This document shows, one piece after another, positions 45,606 to 54,455 of a DNA stretch of 64,000 nt. The DNA comes from JAJFKB01 sp965230515 (GTDB taxonomy: Bacteria; Pseudomonadota; Gammaproteobacteria; Pseudomonadales; IMCC2047). The translations under genes were made by a program, and so were the position numbers. The notes beneath the pieces were generated by a model. It was not told the origin of the DNA, searched no databases, and worked only from the letters and a program-made list of their open reading frames with translations. The DNA is taken from assembly GCA_965230515.1 (NCBI GenBank), contig OZ246007.1:2976001-3040000 (forward strand), written 5' to 3'. Each line of letters begins with the position of its first letter. Position 1 is the stretch's first letter.

Positions 45606-45608
45606 TCC

Positions 45609-46037
45609 ATGGCCCGTCGCCGAAATCGCCGCAAGCCGGTATCCGAGATTAACGTTGTACCCTATATCGATGTGATGTTGGTGCTATTGGTGGTCTTTAT
45701 GGTCACGGCACCATTGCTGACACAGGGCGTGTCCGTGGAGCTACCCGAAGCTCCGTCCGAACCCATTAAGGTTAAAGATAATCAGGAAACAGTGATTGTT
45801 TCAGTCAGAGCGGATGGCACTTACTATATCGATCTCGGAGAGTCGCAAAGCGAGGCGGCGACGCTGGAGACCATTGCTGAAAAAGTTGGGAAAATTATGA
45901 GGGTAAGTCCGGATACTCCGGTGCTGGTGCGTGGTGATAAAACCGTCAATTATGGTACGGTGATTCACCTGATGACAGTGTTACAAAAAGCCGGGGTGCC
46001 TAGCGTTGGGTTGGTATCCGAACCGCCCAAGAGTTAG
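45609..46037 (+). CDS. tolR: Tol-Pal system protein TolR
   Basis: A 142-residue protein with one N-terminal membrane helix preceded by a basic stretch (ARRRNRRKPVSEINVVPYID). It contains the proton-path Asp in VVPYIDVMLVLLVVFM and the periplasmic ExbD/TolR domain. Three bases after tolQ. Confidence 0.95.
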   Translation: MARRRNRRKPVSEINVVPYIDVMLVLLVVFMVTAPLLTQGVSVELPEAPSEPIKVKDNQETVIVSVRADGTYYIDLGESQSEAATLETIAEKVGKIMRVSPDTPVLVRGDKTVNYGTVIHLMTVLQKAGVPSVGLVSEPPKS

Positions 46038-46042
46038 CCGGG

Positions 46043-46855
46043 TTGGCGGGTAAAAGCGTGCGCACCTATTTAGTACCAGCAGCCCAGGCGTTACTGTTAC
46101 ATCTGCTGGTGTTGTTTTTGTTTTTATCCGGCTGGGATGCGAGCAGTAACAACGAGGTTAAGCCTCAACCAAGGGTAGTCAAGGCGAAAGTCATGACAAT
46201 GGAAGACCCGATAGCTGCACGAAAGAAAAAGCAGGAGGCGGAGAGAAAGGCGGCAGCAAAACGGGCAGCGGATAAGAAGAAGGCGGCTGAGGCGCGTCGT
46301 AAACGGGAGCTGGAAAAGAAGAGGCGAGCAGAGGCCAAACGAAAAGCTGAACAGAAAAAGCTGGCCGAGAAAAAACGCCGGGCTGCTCAAAAGAAAAAGG
46401 ATGAGTTGAAGCGTAAGCAGGCTCAGGCAGAGCGTCTCAAGAAAAAACAGCAGCGCGAGAAGCAACTTGCCGATCAGCTGAAAAGAGAGCGGGAGCTGGA
46501 GATGGCTCGAGCGCTTGATGAAGAGTCTGAGTTACTCGAATCGCAATCCAGCCTGGATGCAGTGATGTCTTATGTGGCATTGATTCAGGATCGGGTGATA
46601 AGAAACTGGCATCGACCTCTGAGCGCGCGCAACGGTATGCAGGTGTTGTTAATGATCCACCTGGTACCTACCGGTGAAGTTAATAATGTCTATGTGCTAA
46701 AGGGGAGTGGTAATGCGGCGTTTGATCGATCAGCCGTTCAGGCTGTGCAGAGGGCGGAAAAGTTTGAAGAGTTGCAACAGCTATCGCCTCGTCAGTTTGA
46801 TGCCAATTTTCGACAATTTAAAATGCTGTTTAAACCAGAGGATTTGATTCGGTGA
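46043..46855 (+). CDS. tolA: Tol-Pal system protein TolA
   Basis: A 270-residue protein with an N-terminal membrane helix (AQALLLHLLVLFLFLSGW), a long Lys/Ala/Glu-rich helical stalk (about 55-170) and a C-terminal periplasmic domain (RNWHRPLSARNGMQVLLMIH, GSGNAAFDRSAVQAVQRA). It starts with TTG five bases after tolR; a downstream GTG at 46058 is possible. The stalk is biased to AAG/AAA/GCA codons. Confidence 0.93.
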   Translation: MAGKSVRTYLVPAAQALLLHLLVLFLFLSGWDASSNNEVKPQPRVVKAKVMTMEDPIAARKKKQEAERKAAAKRAADKKKAAEARRKRELEKKRRAEAKRKAEQKKLAEKKRRAAQKKKDELKRKQAQAERLKKKQQREKQLADQLKRERELEMARALDEESELLESQSSLDAVMSYVALIQDRVIRNWHRPLSARNGMQVLLMIHLVPTGEVNNVYVLKGSGNAAFDRSAVQAVQRAEKFEELQQLSPRQFDANFRQFKMLFKPEDLIR

Positions 46856-48150
46856 TAAAAAAGTTTTTCGGTATCGGTTTGATACTGTTGGGGTGGATGC
46901 TGCTGGCTCAGCAGGCAGCGGCTGAACTGACCATTGAGATCGCCAAGGGGGTGGATAATCCGACGCGTATTGCCGTAGTCCCTTTCGGCTGGAAAGGGAG
47001 TGGAAGGCTGCCTGAGGATTTGGCACAAATTGTTTCTGCTGATCTGCTCCGCAGTGGCCAGTTTGTCACCCTTGATCGAGGGAATATGCTTAGTTTACCT
47101 CAGCAGCGCAAAGAGGTCTTTTTTCGTGATTGGCGAGTGGTTAAGCAGGAATACCTGCTTATTGGCTCTGTCAGTCCGGCAGTCAATGGCGGCTATCGAA
47201 TCCAGTATCAACTTTACGATGTCTACAAGCAGGCTCGAGTGTTAGGGGAGATAGTCACTGGTGGCTTAAATACGTTACGCGATGTGGCGCATCGGATCAG
47301 TGATAAGGTGTACAAGGAAATTACCGGGATTGACGGCTCTTTTTCAACGCGCATTATCTATGTAACGGTAGATCGTCAGGTAGATGGCAGCGACCGTTTT
47401 AGATTGCAAATGGCAGATGCTGACGGCTTTCGGGCACAAACCATTCTGGAGTCCAAAGAGCCGGTGCTCTCACCAGATTGGTCGCCGGACGGGAAAAAGG
47501 TGGCCTATGTCTCCTTTGAATCGAGAAGGCCTGCTGTTTATATACAGGATTTAACGACCGGGCAGCGTGAAAAGCTGCCGACGTACCGGGGTTTGAACAG
47601 TGCGCCCTCTTGGGCTCCGGACGGAAAAAAACTGGCGATGGTGCTGTCGCGTGATGGGAATCCGGAACTCTATACGGTCGATCTGGCGTCCAAAGAACTA
47701 ACCCGGTTAACTAACCACTTTGGTATTGATACAGAGCCTAGTTGGGCGCCTGATGGAAAATCACTTGTATTTACCTCGAGTAGAGGCGGAAGGCCGCAAC
47801 TCTACAGGCTGACACTCGCCACCGGCAAGGTTCAACGACTCACTTTTGAAGGAGATTACAACGCGCGAGGGCGATTAAGTAAGGATGGCCGATTCCTGGT
47901 CATGGTGCATCGGCGCAAAGGTGTGTTTCATATCGCCGTTCAGGATTTAAAAAGGGGAGATTTACATATCCTGACAGAAACGAAATTAGATGAATCTCCT
48001 AGTATCGCACCGAACGGAAGTATGGTAATTTATGCAACCAATTATCAGAACAGAGGTATTTTGGCAGCTGTTTCAGTAGATGGTCGAGTGAAATTCAGGT
48101 TGCCGTCCAAGTTTGGTGACGTCCGGGAGCCGGCTTGGTCACCTTTTTAA
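46852..48150 (+). CDS. tolB: Tol-Pal system beta-propeller TolB
   Basis: A 432-residue periplasmic protein with a signal peptide (LILLGWMLLAQQAAA), an N-terminal domain and six propeller blades from about residue 200 with repeats such as LSPDWSPDGKKVAYVSFES and PSWAPDGKSLVFTSSRGG. GTG start, overlapping tolA by four bases. Binds Pal. Confidence 0.96.
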   Translation: MIKKFFGIGLILLGWMLLAQQAAAELTIEIAKGVDNPTRIAVVPFGWKGSGRLPEDLAQIVSADLLRSGQFVTLDRGNMLSLPQQRKEVFFRDWRVVKQEYLLIGSVSPAVNGGYRIQYQLYDVYKQARVLGEIVTGGLNTLRDVAHRISDKVYKEITGIDGSFSTRIIYVTVDRQVDGSDRFRLQMADADGFRAQTILESKEPVLSPDWSPDGKKVAYVSFESRRPAVYIQDLTTGQREKLPTYRGLNSAPSWAPDGKKLAMVLSRDGNPELYTVDLASKELTRLTNHFGIDTEPSWAPDGKSLVFTSSRGGRPQLYRLTLATGKVQRLTFEGDYNARGRLSKDGRFLVMVHRRKGVFHIAVQDLKRGDLHILTETKLDESPSIAPNGSMVIYATNYQNRGILAAVSVDGRVKFRLPSKFGDVREPAWSPF

Positions 48151-48196
48151 GTGGGTTTGTGATTTTATCATTGGGTCTTTTTAGTAGGAGTCTAAA

Positions 48197-48748
48197 ATGC
48201 AATTTATGAATATTTTCAAGGTGTTATTGCTTGGGTTTGTTTTGGCGTGGGTCGCTGGATGTAGCTCAACAGGCGGGGGTGCGAAGGATTCTGAACAGCA
48301 AAGCACTGCAGAGAGTGAAGCGGCGCAGGCTGAAGCCTACAAGGCGCAGCGCGAAGCTGAACTGGCCGCAGAAGCGATGGACGCCGAGAAGGCAGCCGCC
48401 GCAGAGCAGGAAAGATTAGTTGCTATTACTACCTTCTACTTTGATTTCGATCAGTCTGTTGTCAAACCTGAAGCTCAGGCTGCTTTGGAAGCTCATGCAA
48501 AAAACCTGGTTGCTAACGGCGGCAGTGTAGTCCTTGAAGGACATGCTGATGAGCGCGGCACCAGGGAATATAACCTGGCACTGGGTGAGCGTCGGGCGGA
48601 AGCAGTTTCCCGCTACCTGACGGTCCTGGGTGTTTCCGGGCAGCAAATTGAAACGGTCAGTTATGGTGAAGAGCGGCCTACGAGCATGGGGCATGATGAT
48701 TCCTCCTGGAGTTTGAATCGTCGCGTCGAATTGAGGTATGCAAACTAG
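48197..48748 (+). CDS. pal: Peptidoglycan-associated lipoprotein Pal
   Basis: A 183-residue outer-membrane lipoprotein. The lipobox is VAGCSS (Cys about residue 22), an Ala/Glu-rich linker follows, then the OmpA-like domain (FYFDFDQSVVKPEAQ, LEGHADERGTREYNLALGER). Overlaps cpoB by 11 bases. Confidence 0.96.
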   Translation: MQFMNIFKVLLLGFVLAWVAGCSSTGGGAKDSEQQSTAESEAAQAEAYKAQREAELAAEAMDAEKAAAAEQERLVAITTFYFDFDQSVVKPEAQAALEAHAKNLVANGGSVVLEGHADERGTREYNLALGERRAEAVSRYLTVLGVSGQQIETVSYGEERPTSMGHDDSSWSLNRRVELRYAN

Positions 48749-49532
48749 ACGGGCAATGAAATTGATAAGCCGGGTTAGACATTTGTTGATGCTGGGGACT
48801 TTGGTCCCCGGCTTTGTTTTGCATGCCGCACCAGTGCCCGTGGTTGAAGCAGCAGCCGGTGAGTCTGGATATCGGCAATCCACATCCCGAGTGACGGGTG
48901 CAACTTCCGCGAGCAGTTCTGCTTCTCTTCTTTATCAGTTGGAACTGTTGCAGCAGGAAGTTCAGGAACTCAGAGGTATTGTTGAACAACAGCAGTATCA
49001 GATTACACAAATGCGTGAAGAGCAGCGGGACCGATACCTGGATCTTGACCGCAGATTGTCGCTGCTCAATCAGTCCGCAGAGCCAGAGCCGGCCAGCGTT
49101 GGTTCGGGCGCAGCACAGCCCGGTATATCGGCAGACCTGTCAGGATCGTCGGTTAAGGATGAAAAATCCGCTTATCAGGCGGCCTTTGAATTGATTCGCA
49201 ACAAGCGCTACGATGATGCGATCGGTGCGCTGTCCCGCTTTGTAGCCGATTTTCCAAATGGCGCCTACACCGGCAATGCCTACTATTGGCTGGGAGAGGT
49301 GCAGGTGGTCAAGGCTGACTATCAGAGTGCGCTTCAGGCTTTTGGCGCATTGCTGGGAAAGTTTCCGCAACATCGCAAAGTACCGGACGCCAAATACAAA
49401 CTTGGCAAGGTATATCGGGAGCTCGGTGATACCAGCAAATCGGAACAGCTATTGAAAGAAGTTGTAGATAAATATGCGGGCACCACTGCGGCAAAGCTGG
49501 CGGAAGCAGAGTTGCGCAACGCTCGACTATAG
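48738..49532 (+). CDS. cpoB: Cell-division coordinator CpoB (YbgF)
   Basis: A 264-residue periplasmic protein: signal peptide near residues 12-32, an N-terminal coiled coil (QLELLQQEVQELRGIVEQQQ), a linker, then TPR repeats (AYQAAFELIRNKRYDDAIGA; YTGNAYYWLGEVQVVKADYQ). Last gene of the tol-pal operon. Confidence 0.93.
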   Translation: MQTRRAMKLISRVRHLLMLGTLVPGFVLHAAPVPVVEAAAGESGYRQSTSRVTGATSASSSASLLYQLELLQQEVQELRGIVEQQQYQITQMREEQRDRYLDLDRRLSLLNQSAEPEPASVGSGAAQPGISADLSGSSVKDEKSAYQAAFELIRNKRYDDAIGALSRFVADFPNGAYTGNAYYWLGEVQVVKADYQSALQAFGALLGKFPQHRKVPDAKYKLGKVYRELGDTSKSEQLLKEVVDKYAGTTAAKLAEAELRNARL

Positions 49533-49566
49533 TTTTCTACCCCTCACACCTTAATCGCGTTTAACC

Positions 49567-50217
49567 ATGTCAACGGTTCAATTAAGAATCACCGAGATAT
49601 TCTATTCACTGCAAGGTGAGACCTGTACAGTAGGGCTGCCCACGGTTTTTGTGCGTCTTACCGGTTGCCCTTTGCGTTGCGGTTACTGTGATACCGCCTA
49701 CGCCTTTAGCGGCGGCAAGGTGCTCACACTGGAAGAGATACTAACCCAGGTCGATGCCTATGAGGCGTCTTATGTTACTGTAACCGGAGGAGAGCCGCTC
49801 GCGCAACCACAGGTGACGGCCCTGTTGAAGGCCCTGTGTGACCGACGTTATGAGGTTTCACTCGAAACCAGTGGTGCGTTACCTGTAGACCAGGTGGACT
49901 CTCGAGTGGTGAAAGTGCTGGATTTAAAAACACCGGGATCAAAAGAGAGCCATAGAAACCTTTATGAGAATATTGGGTATCTGAATCAAAAAGACCAGGT
50001 CAAATTTGTTATCTGCGATCGAGATGATTATGAATGGGCCAAATCAAGAATATTACAACATGGTCTGGCTGAGCGAGTGCAAGAATTGCTGTTTTCGCCG
50101 AGTCATGGCGAAATTGAAGCGCGAGACCTGGCCCAGTGGATCCTGGAAGACGGCTTGAAAGTAAGATTGCAGCTGCAACTCCATAAGCTGCTGTGGGATG
50201 ATGAGCAGGGCCGCTAG
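49567..50217 (+). CDS. queE: 7-carboxy-7-deazaguanine synthase QueE
   Basis: A 216-residue radical SAM enzyme of queuosine biosynthesis. The cluster motif is CPLRCGYCDTAYAF (CxxxCxxC), and TVTGGEPLAQPQV follows. N-terminus EIFYSLQGETCTVGLPTVFV is typical. Just upstream of queC. Confidence 0.95.
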   Translation: MSTVQLRITEIFYSLQGETCTVGLPTVFVRLTGCPLRCGYCDTAYAFSGGKVLTLEEILTQVDAYEASYVTVTGGEPLAQPQVTALLKALCDRRYEVSLETSGALPVDQVDSRVVKVLDLKTPGSKESHRNLYENIGYLNQKDQVKFVICDRDDYEWAKSRILQHGLAERVQELLFSPSHGEIEARDLAQWILEDGLKVRLQLQLHKLLWDDEQGR

Positions 50218-50249
50218 CGCTACTGCGGGAATCCGGTTAGAGGTAAACG

Positions 50250-50924
50250 ATGGGACAAGAGAGAGGAGTTGTATTGCTGTCCGGGGGGCTTGATTCGGTT
50301 ACTGCCCTGGCCATTGCGCAATCAAGCGGATTAAAGTGCTACGCGCTGAGTTTTGATTACGGCCAGCGGCACAAAGCGGAGTTGCTCGCGGCGCAGCGTA
50401 TTGCTACACATATGCAGGTTGAAGAGCATCACACTATCAAGCTGGACTCAACCGCCTTTTCAGGTTCCGCACTGACTGACAATAAGATTGATGTACCTGA
50501 ACAAGAATCAGCAGGAATACCGGTAACCTATGTACCGGCGCGAAATACCATCTTTCTTGCCTATGCTTTAGGCTGGGCGGAAGTGCTGAGCGCCAATCAT
50601 ATCTATATTGGCGTTAACGCAGTTGATTACTCGGGTTATCCGGATTGTCGCCCAGAGTACATCACTGCATTTGAAGCGATGGCTAATCTCGCAACCAAGG
50701 TGGCCGTCGAAGGTAATCCGATTAAAGTTGAAACGCCATTAATTAGTCTAACCAAAGCGGAAATTATCAGTCGGGGCATCGAATTAGGGGTTGATTACGG
50801 ACTGACAACTTCCTGTTATCAGGCTGATCACGAAGGAAAGGCGTGCGGTAAATGTGACAGTTGCAGGTTGCGTCGCAAAGGCTTTCAGGAAGCCGGAATT
50901 GTCGACCCTACTCGTTATCAGTGA
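50250..50924 (+). CDS. queC: 7-cyano-7-deazaguanine synthase QueC
   Basis: A 224-residue ATP-dependent preQ0 synthase. The PP-loop is LLSGGLDSVTALA; the zinc site is CYQADHEGKACGKCDSCRLR. Works after QueE. Located immediately before tRNA-Lys, as in Pseudomonas. Confidence 0.96.
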   Translation: MGQERGVVLLSGGLDSVTALAIAQSSGLKCYALSFDYGQRHKAELLAAQRIATHMQVEEHHTIKLDSTAFSGSALTDNKIDVPEQESAGIPVTYVPARNTIFLAYALGWAEVLSANHIYIGVNAVDYSGYPDCRPEYITAFEAMANLATKVAVEGNPIKVETPLISLTKAEIISRGIELGVDYGLTTSCYQADHEGKACGKCDSCRLRRKGFQEAGIVDPTRYQ

Positions 50925-51014
50925 ACAGCTGATTGGCAATCAATAATTATCTTTCAAACAGCGTAAAAAAGGCTTGTGATAAATTTATAAATCAGTATTA
51001 TATGCCGCCTCGTG

Positions 51015-51090
51015 GGGCCGTTAGCTCAGTTGGTAGAGCAGTTGGCTTTTAACCAATTGGTCGCTGGTTCGAATCCAGCACGGCCCACCA
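51015..51090 (+). tRNA. tRNA-Lys (anticodon TTT)
   Basis: A complete 76-nt cloverleaf with encoded CCA. Acceptor GGGCCGT pairs with ACGGCCC; D-arm TAGCTCAGTTGGTAGAGCA; anticodon loop CTTTTAA (anticodon TTT); T-arm GCTGGTTCGAATCCAGC. In Pseudomonas aeruginosa the tRNA-Lys next to queC is a known integration site for genomic islands (PAPI-1/pKLC102 type). Confidence 0.97.
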
Positions 51091-51161
51091 TTTACAAGGC
51101 TTCCAGCGGTGTGTGTTTTCCTGTCTTCCCCATAAACCGCGTTTTTCCCCATAGAATTTCG

Positions 51162-51259
51162 GGCTCTACCCCATAAACGGGGGATAGCACTCATCAAACC
51201 CTGTTGATAATACCATCCCATCCGCTGTGGGCCAGCACCCCTATACGTAATAAATTTCT
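51162..51259 (-). mobile_element. ISL3-type element remnant 1 (3' end)
   Basis: An end repeat GGCTCTACCCCATAAACGGG begins at 51162. Minus-strand codons 51259-51194 encode the very C-terminus of an ISL3-type transposase (VLAHSGWDGIINRV, then TGA at 51196-51194). The rest is missing. Extra CCCCATA-containing pieces at 51128-51153 may be remains of the opposite end. It occupies the space between tRNA-Lys and the ATPase gene. Confidence 0.6.
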
Positions 51260-51280
51260 AAAAAACAAAAGTGCCCGGCA

Positions 51281-52522
51281 CTATAAACAGCTAACTGGAA
51301 TTTGCAGAATATTTTCCGTAATCAATGAAGGTGAGTCACAATTATTTAGTACCAGCCCATAGGGTATTTGGTGTTTTTCAATAAAACTGATCATTGAGTT
51401 GAGTTGTTTTTTTGTAGTGTTAGTCTGGTATTTTATTTCAACAGGAAGTAGGCCGAAGGAGCCTTCTAGAATGAGGTCAATTTCTCCCCCGGCTTTCGTT
51501 CTAAAATGAGAGGCTTTAACGTTTCTGGCATTGACCGCCTGTACACCTCGAATCACTTCTTCAACTACGAAGGACTCGAAAACATTCCCCAGTTTTGGAT
51601 AAAACTCCAGGTCTTCTAAGGTGAAGATATTTTGTAAAAACAGTAGTAGCCCGGAATCTCTGAAATGTCCTTTTGGTAGCGACATGGTTGTTTTTATCTT
51701 AGAAGTTTTGAACGCGGGTAATTCTCGCCAAAAAAATGTTCCTGAGATGATTTGCAAATAATCCCTGATCGATTTCTCCGTTGTTTCAGCAGACCGTGCA
51801 ATTTCAGACTTGTTGATGATAGTGCCGGAAAGGGAAGACAACATTTTTATAACCCGCTGATATTTTAATATATCAATGCGTGGAAACAGGCTTCTCATGT
51901 CCCGGTTAATATAGGTGCTAAAATAGTTTTCCATCCAATCGAGGAAGAAACCATCGTCACCCCTCAATACAGGCTGGGGATAGCCTCCCTTGAGCAAATA
52001 CTTTTTCACCGCCTTGATGGACTTAGCGGGTTTGAGTTCTTTTAGATGATTGAGGTCGGTGAGTGACAACCTGTTTTCAAAAATATTGAAAAATGGGCTT
52101 AATGCCTCTTTTTCAAATTCGTTCATCTTTAAAGGCTCGAGTTCAATAATTGCAACCCGTCCGGCAAGCGTTTCACTTACATTTTTAATTAGCTCAAAAC
52201 TAGCCGATCCTGTTAGGATAAAACGACCATTATCACTTCGGTTTTCATCTACAACACCCCTCAGGGTGGTAAATAACTCGGGACAATGTTGTGCTTCATC
52301 AATAATGACTTTTTCGTCATTCTCTTTAAGGAAGAGAACGGGGTCATTTTTTATCAGCTCAAAATGAGATAGGTTTTCTAAATCGTAATACTTCCAATCT
52401 CTACCGATAATTTTCGCCAGCGTACTTTTGCCGCATTGCCTAACACCCAGAATCACAATGATAGGGAAATTAGTATGCAGGTGTTGAATTCGTTGTTCTA
52501 GGTTTCGTTTTAGTACATCCAT
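51281..52522 (-). CDS. AAA ATPase with DUF4143 domain
   Basis: A 413-residue protein of the prokaryotic AAA/DUF4143 family. Walker A is GVRQCGKSTLAK (about 27-38) and Walker B KVIIDEAQHCPE. Sensor region RFILTGSASFELI. The C-terminal DUF4143 part contains FRTKAGGEIDLILEG, a PD-(D/E)xK-like nuclease signature followed by PVEIKYQ. Such genes are common in accessory regions and their role is not settled. The gene is AT-richer than its neighbours, consistent with transfer. It lies between two ISL3 remnants. Confidence 0.85.
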   Translation of the reverse strand: MDVLKRNLEQRIQHLHTNFPIIVILGVRQCGKSTLAKIIGRDWKYYDLENLSHFELIKNDPVLFLKENDEKVIIDEAQHCPELFTTLRGVVDENRSDNGRFILTGSASFELIKNVSETLAGRVAIIELEPLKMNEFEKEALSPFFNIFENRLSLTDLNHLKELKPAKSIKAVKKYLLKGGYPQPVLRGDDGFFLDWMENYFSTYINRDMRSLFPRIDILKYQRVIKMLSSLSGTIINKSEIARSAETTEKSIRDYLQIISGTFFWRELPAFKTSKIKTTMSLPKGHFRDSGLLLFLQNIFTLEDLEFYPKLGNVFESFVVEEVIRGVQAVNARNVKASHFRTKAGGEIDLILEGSFGLLPVEIKYQTNTTKKQLNSMISFIEKHQIPYGLVLNNCDSPSLITENILQIPVSCL

Positions 52523-52703
52523 ATTCGAATTCTACAGTCGAATTTGGACGGTGTAAATATAAGGTTCTATATTTTACTACAATCAGAGCTGCCGGACTTT
52601 TGCCGGACAGAGTTATGCTTAATTGTGCTTTTTGGTGATAAATGCAACGAGCGTCACCGCTATAAAATTAATATAATCAATAGGTTATAAATCTAGCGCG
52701 AAG

Positions 52704-52748
52704 CTTCGAACCGGTTGGTCGGGAGTTCGAATCTCTCCGGGGGCGCCA
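52704..52748 (+). tRNA. 3' half of a tRNA-Arg (anticodon TCG), remnant
   Basis: The sequence CTTCGAA (anticodon loop, TCG), CCGGT, then GGGAGTTCGAATCTCTC (T-arm) and CGGGGGCGCCA (acceptor 3' end with CCA) matches the 3' half of a tRNA-Arg. The D-arm, the 5' acceptor strand and the 5' anticodon strand are absent upstream. It cannot fold as a tRNA. Such halves are typical of attachment-site copies left by integrases. Confidence 0.7.
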
Positions 52749-52760
52749 TATAATTCAAGG

Positions 52761-54054
52761 TGTATACCGAGGACAAGGTTTACACTTTATACCGGAGACA
52801 TAGTTAACACTTTTCCGGTACAAAAGGATTAGAGGCCGGTTCTACCCGGCCCTCATCCTCATCAAAGAATCCTAAATCATATTTCATAAAGCTGACAAGC
52901 CAAATTTTGTCAGCCACCTCTCTGACCCCTATCTGTTGCCCGGCAAATACGGTGCTCAAGCTGATTTTACGTTTGCCAATACAGATCCGACCACATTGTG
53001 TTACGCGCACTGTGCGATCATGGAAAGGGTACTGTGGTTCATCCGGTGGCCGATACTCCCGAATAGACGGTGTATAGATATCCCCCGGATACTTGCCACC
53101 CAATGCTTGGTGCGGCCTTTGATTGTTGTAAACCTCGATAAAGCCTTCAAACCGCTCCTGCTGCTGTAGGAAGTTATAGGAGGCCGGTTTAGTGGCTTCC
53201 TTTTTCAAGGTCAGGTGCATACGCTCATGGCGCCCATTCTGTTCGGGGTGCCCAGGCTTGATTCGTTCTATAGAAATTCCAAGTCTAAGCCACCAAACCG
53301 ATAACCGGCTTAATCCAAAAAAGGCATTGGGAGAAGCAAAAGGTACGCCGTTATCTGTCCGTATGGCTTGAGGCAAACCGTATTCCTTAAAGACACGTTC
53401 AAAGACAGCGGAAGCCAAACAATACCGCGTTGATTCCAGGCTTTCACAAGCCAACAGGTAGCGCGACCGGTAGTCAGTGATCGTGAGCGGGTAGCAATAT
53501 TGTTTATTGCCCAGCATGAATTCACCTTTGTAATCGGCACACCAGGGTCCATTCGGCGTATGGGCTTCACTTAGCGGTGTGCCTTGGGCCCGATAACGCC
53601 TCCTCTTACGCCGTTTGACTAAACCTTGCCGATCCAGCACGGCGTGTACGGTGCTCTTCGCCGGGGGCTGGATCATGGGGTAGGCGCGGATCAGCTTCTC
53701 TCGAATTTTAGGAGCCCCCCAGGTTGGATGCTCTTTCTTGATCTGTAGAATCGTTCGCTCAATCTGAAAGGGCAGTTTATTCGCGTGACGGTAAGGACGT
53801 CGACTGCGGTCATGAAGACCATCGAGGCCAGCATCCTTATAGCGGTTGAAGATTTTGTAGCCCGTCACTCGTGAAATACCAAATTCGCGACACAAGGCTG
53901 CCATCTGCTCACCTTCGAGTAATCGAGCAATATATTTGAGGCGTTCATCCATCGGTTTACACTCTTTCCAGGGCATCCGGAGTTCTCCTCCAAATGCATT
54001 AATGTGTAAACCATGTCTCCGGTATTGTCTGTAAACTATGTCTCGGGTACCACA
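52761..54054 (-). mobile_element. IS481-family insertion sequence
   Basis: About 1.29 kb with one transposase gene. The ends are inverted: left TGTATACCGAGGACA, right inverse TGTGGTACCCGAGACA. Both ends contain a second internal copy of the ACCGGAGACAT-type motif (52791-52801 and 54011-54023), giving paired repeats at each end. No clear target duplication was seen. Inserted 12 bases after the tRNA-Arg remnant. Appears intact. Confidence 0.85.
52804..53976 (-). CDS. IS481-family transposase
   Basis: A 390-residue DDE transposase. The N-terminal HTH reads LCREFGISRVTGYKIFNRYK; the catalytic acids are in CADYKGEFML, IRTDNGVPFASP and PEQNGRHERMHLTLKKE. RBS GGAGGAGA precedes the ATG on the minus strand. 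Open and full length, so possibly active. Confidence 0.92.
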   Translation of the reverse strand: MPWKECKPMDERLKYIARLLEGEQMAALCREFGISRVTGYKIFNRYKDAGLDGLHDRSRRPYRHANKLPFQIERTILQIKKEHPTWGAPKIREKLIRAYPMIQPPAKSTVHAVLDRQGLVKRRKRRRYRAQGTPLSEAHTPNGPWCADYKGEFMLGNKQYCYPLTITDYRSRYLLACESLESTRYCLASAVFERVFKEYGLPQAIRTDNGVPFASPNAFFGLSRLSVWWLRLGISIERIKPGHPEQNGRHERMHLTLKKEATKPASYNFLQQQERFEGFIEVYNNQRPHQALGGKYPGDIYTPSIREYRPPDEPQYPFHDRTVRVTQCGRICIGKRKISLSTVFAGQQIGVREVADKIWLVSFMKYDLGFFDEDEGRVEPASNPFVPEKC

Positions 54055-54063
54055 TACTTTTCA

Positions 54064-54362
54064 GGCTCTACCCCATTAACTGGGGATCGCACTCATCCAA
54101 CCCGATTGGTAATACCATCCCACCCGCAGTGGGCCAGCACTCTTAGTCGGTAATTCTCAAAGTTTCTAAAACCATACGCTCTCCTCGAGATCATTTCCAT
54201 CTTGTTGTGGAATCCTTCGGTAATGCCATTGCTCTTACTGAATCGCCACATGGCTATGATGGGCTCTATCCACGACTACAGCGTCTTTGCCAGTGCCCGT
54301 AGCGGACTGTTCTGCAACTGTTCCTGTAACTCAAGATAGTGTGGTAGCTTTGTTCCGCTGTA
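54064..54362 (-). pseudogene. ISL3-type transposase remnant 2
   Basis: The end repeat GGCTCTACCCCATTAACTGG begins at 54064. The minus strand from about 54362 to 54093 encodes about 90 C-terminal residues of an ISL3-family transposase (FSKSNGITEGFHNKMEMISR; YRLRVLAHCGWDGI) with one in-frame TAG. The 5' two thirds are missing. It is about 75-80% identical by eye to remnant 1 over the shared end. Together with the 35-bp flanks this explains most of the 400-bp gap before the HDOD gene. Confidence 0.7.
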
Positions 54363-54455
54363 AATTTGTAGAGTTAAGCTTGTCTTTCCATTAGCGAAGT
54401 CATCAAGGTTGGCTATACTTGTAGATTATGAAGTCATCACAATTAGGAACGCTCA

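Noticed and set aside
52704..52748. A complete second tRNA gene
   Set aside because: Only the 3' half from the anticodon loop onward is present; upstream bases cannot pair.
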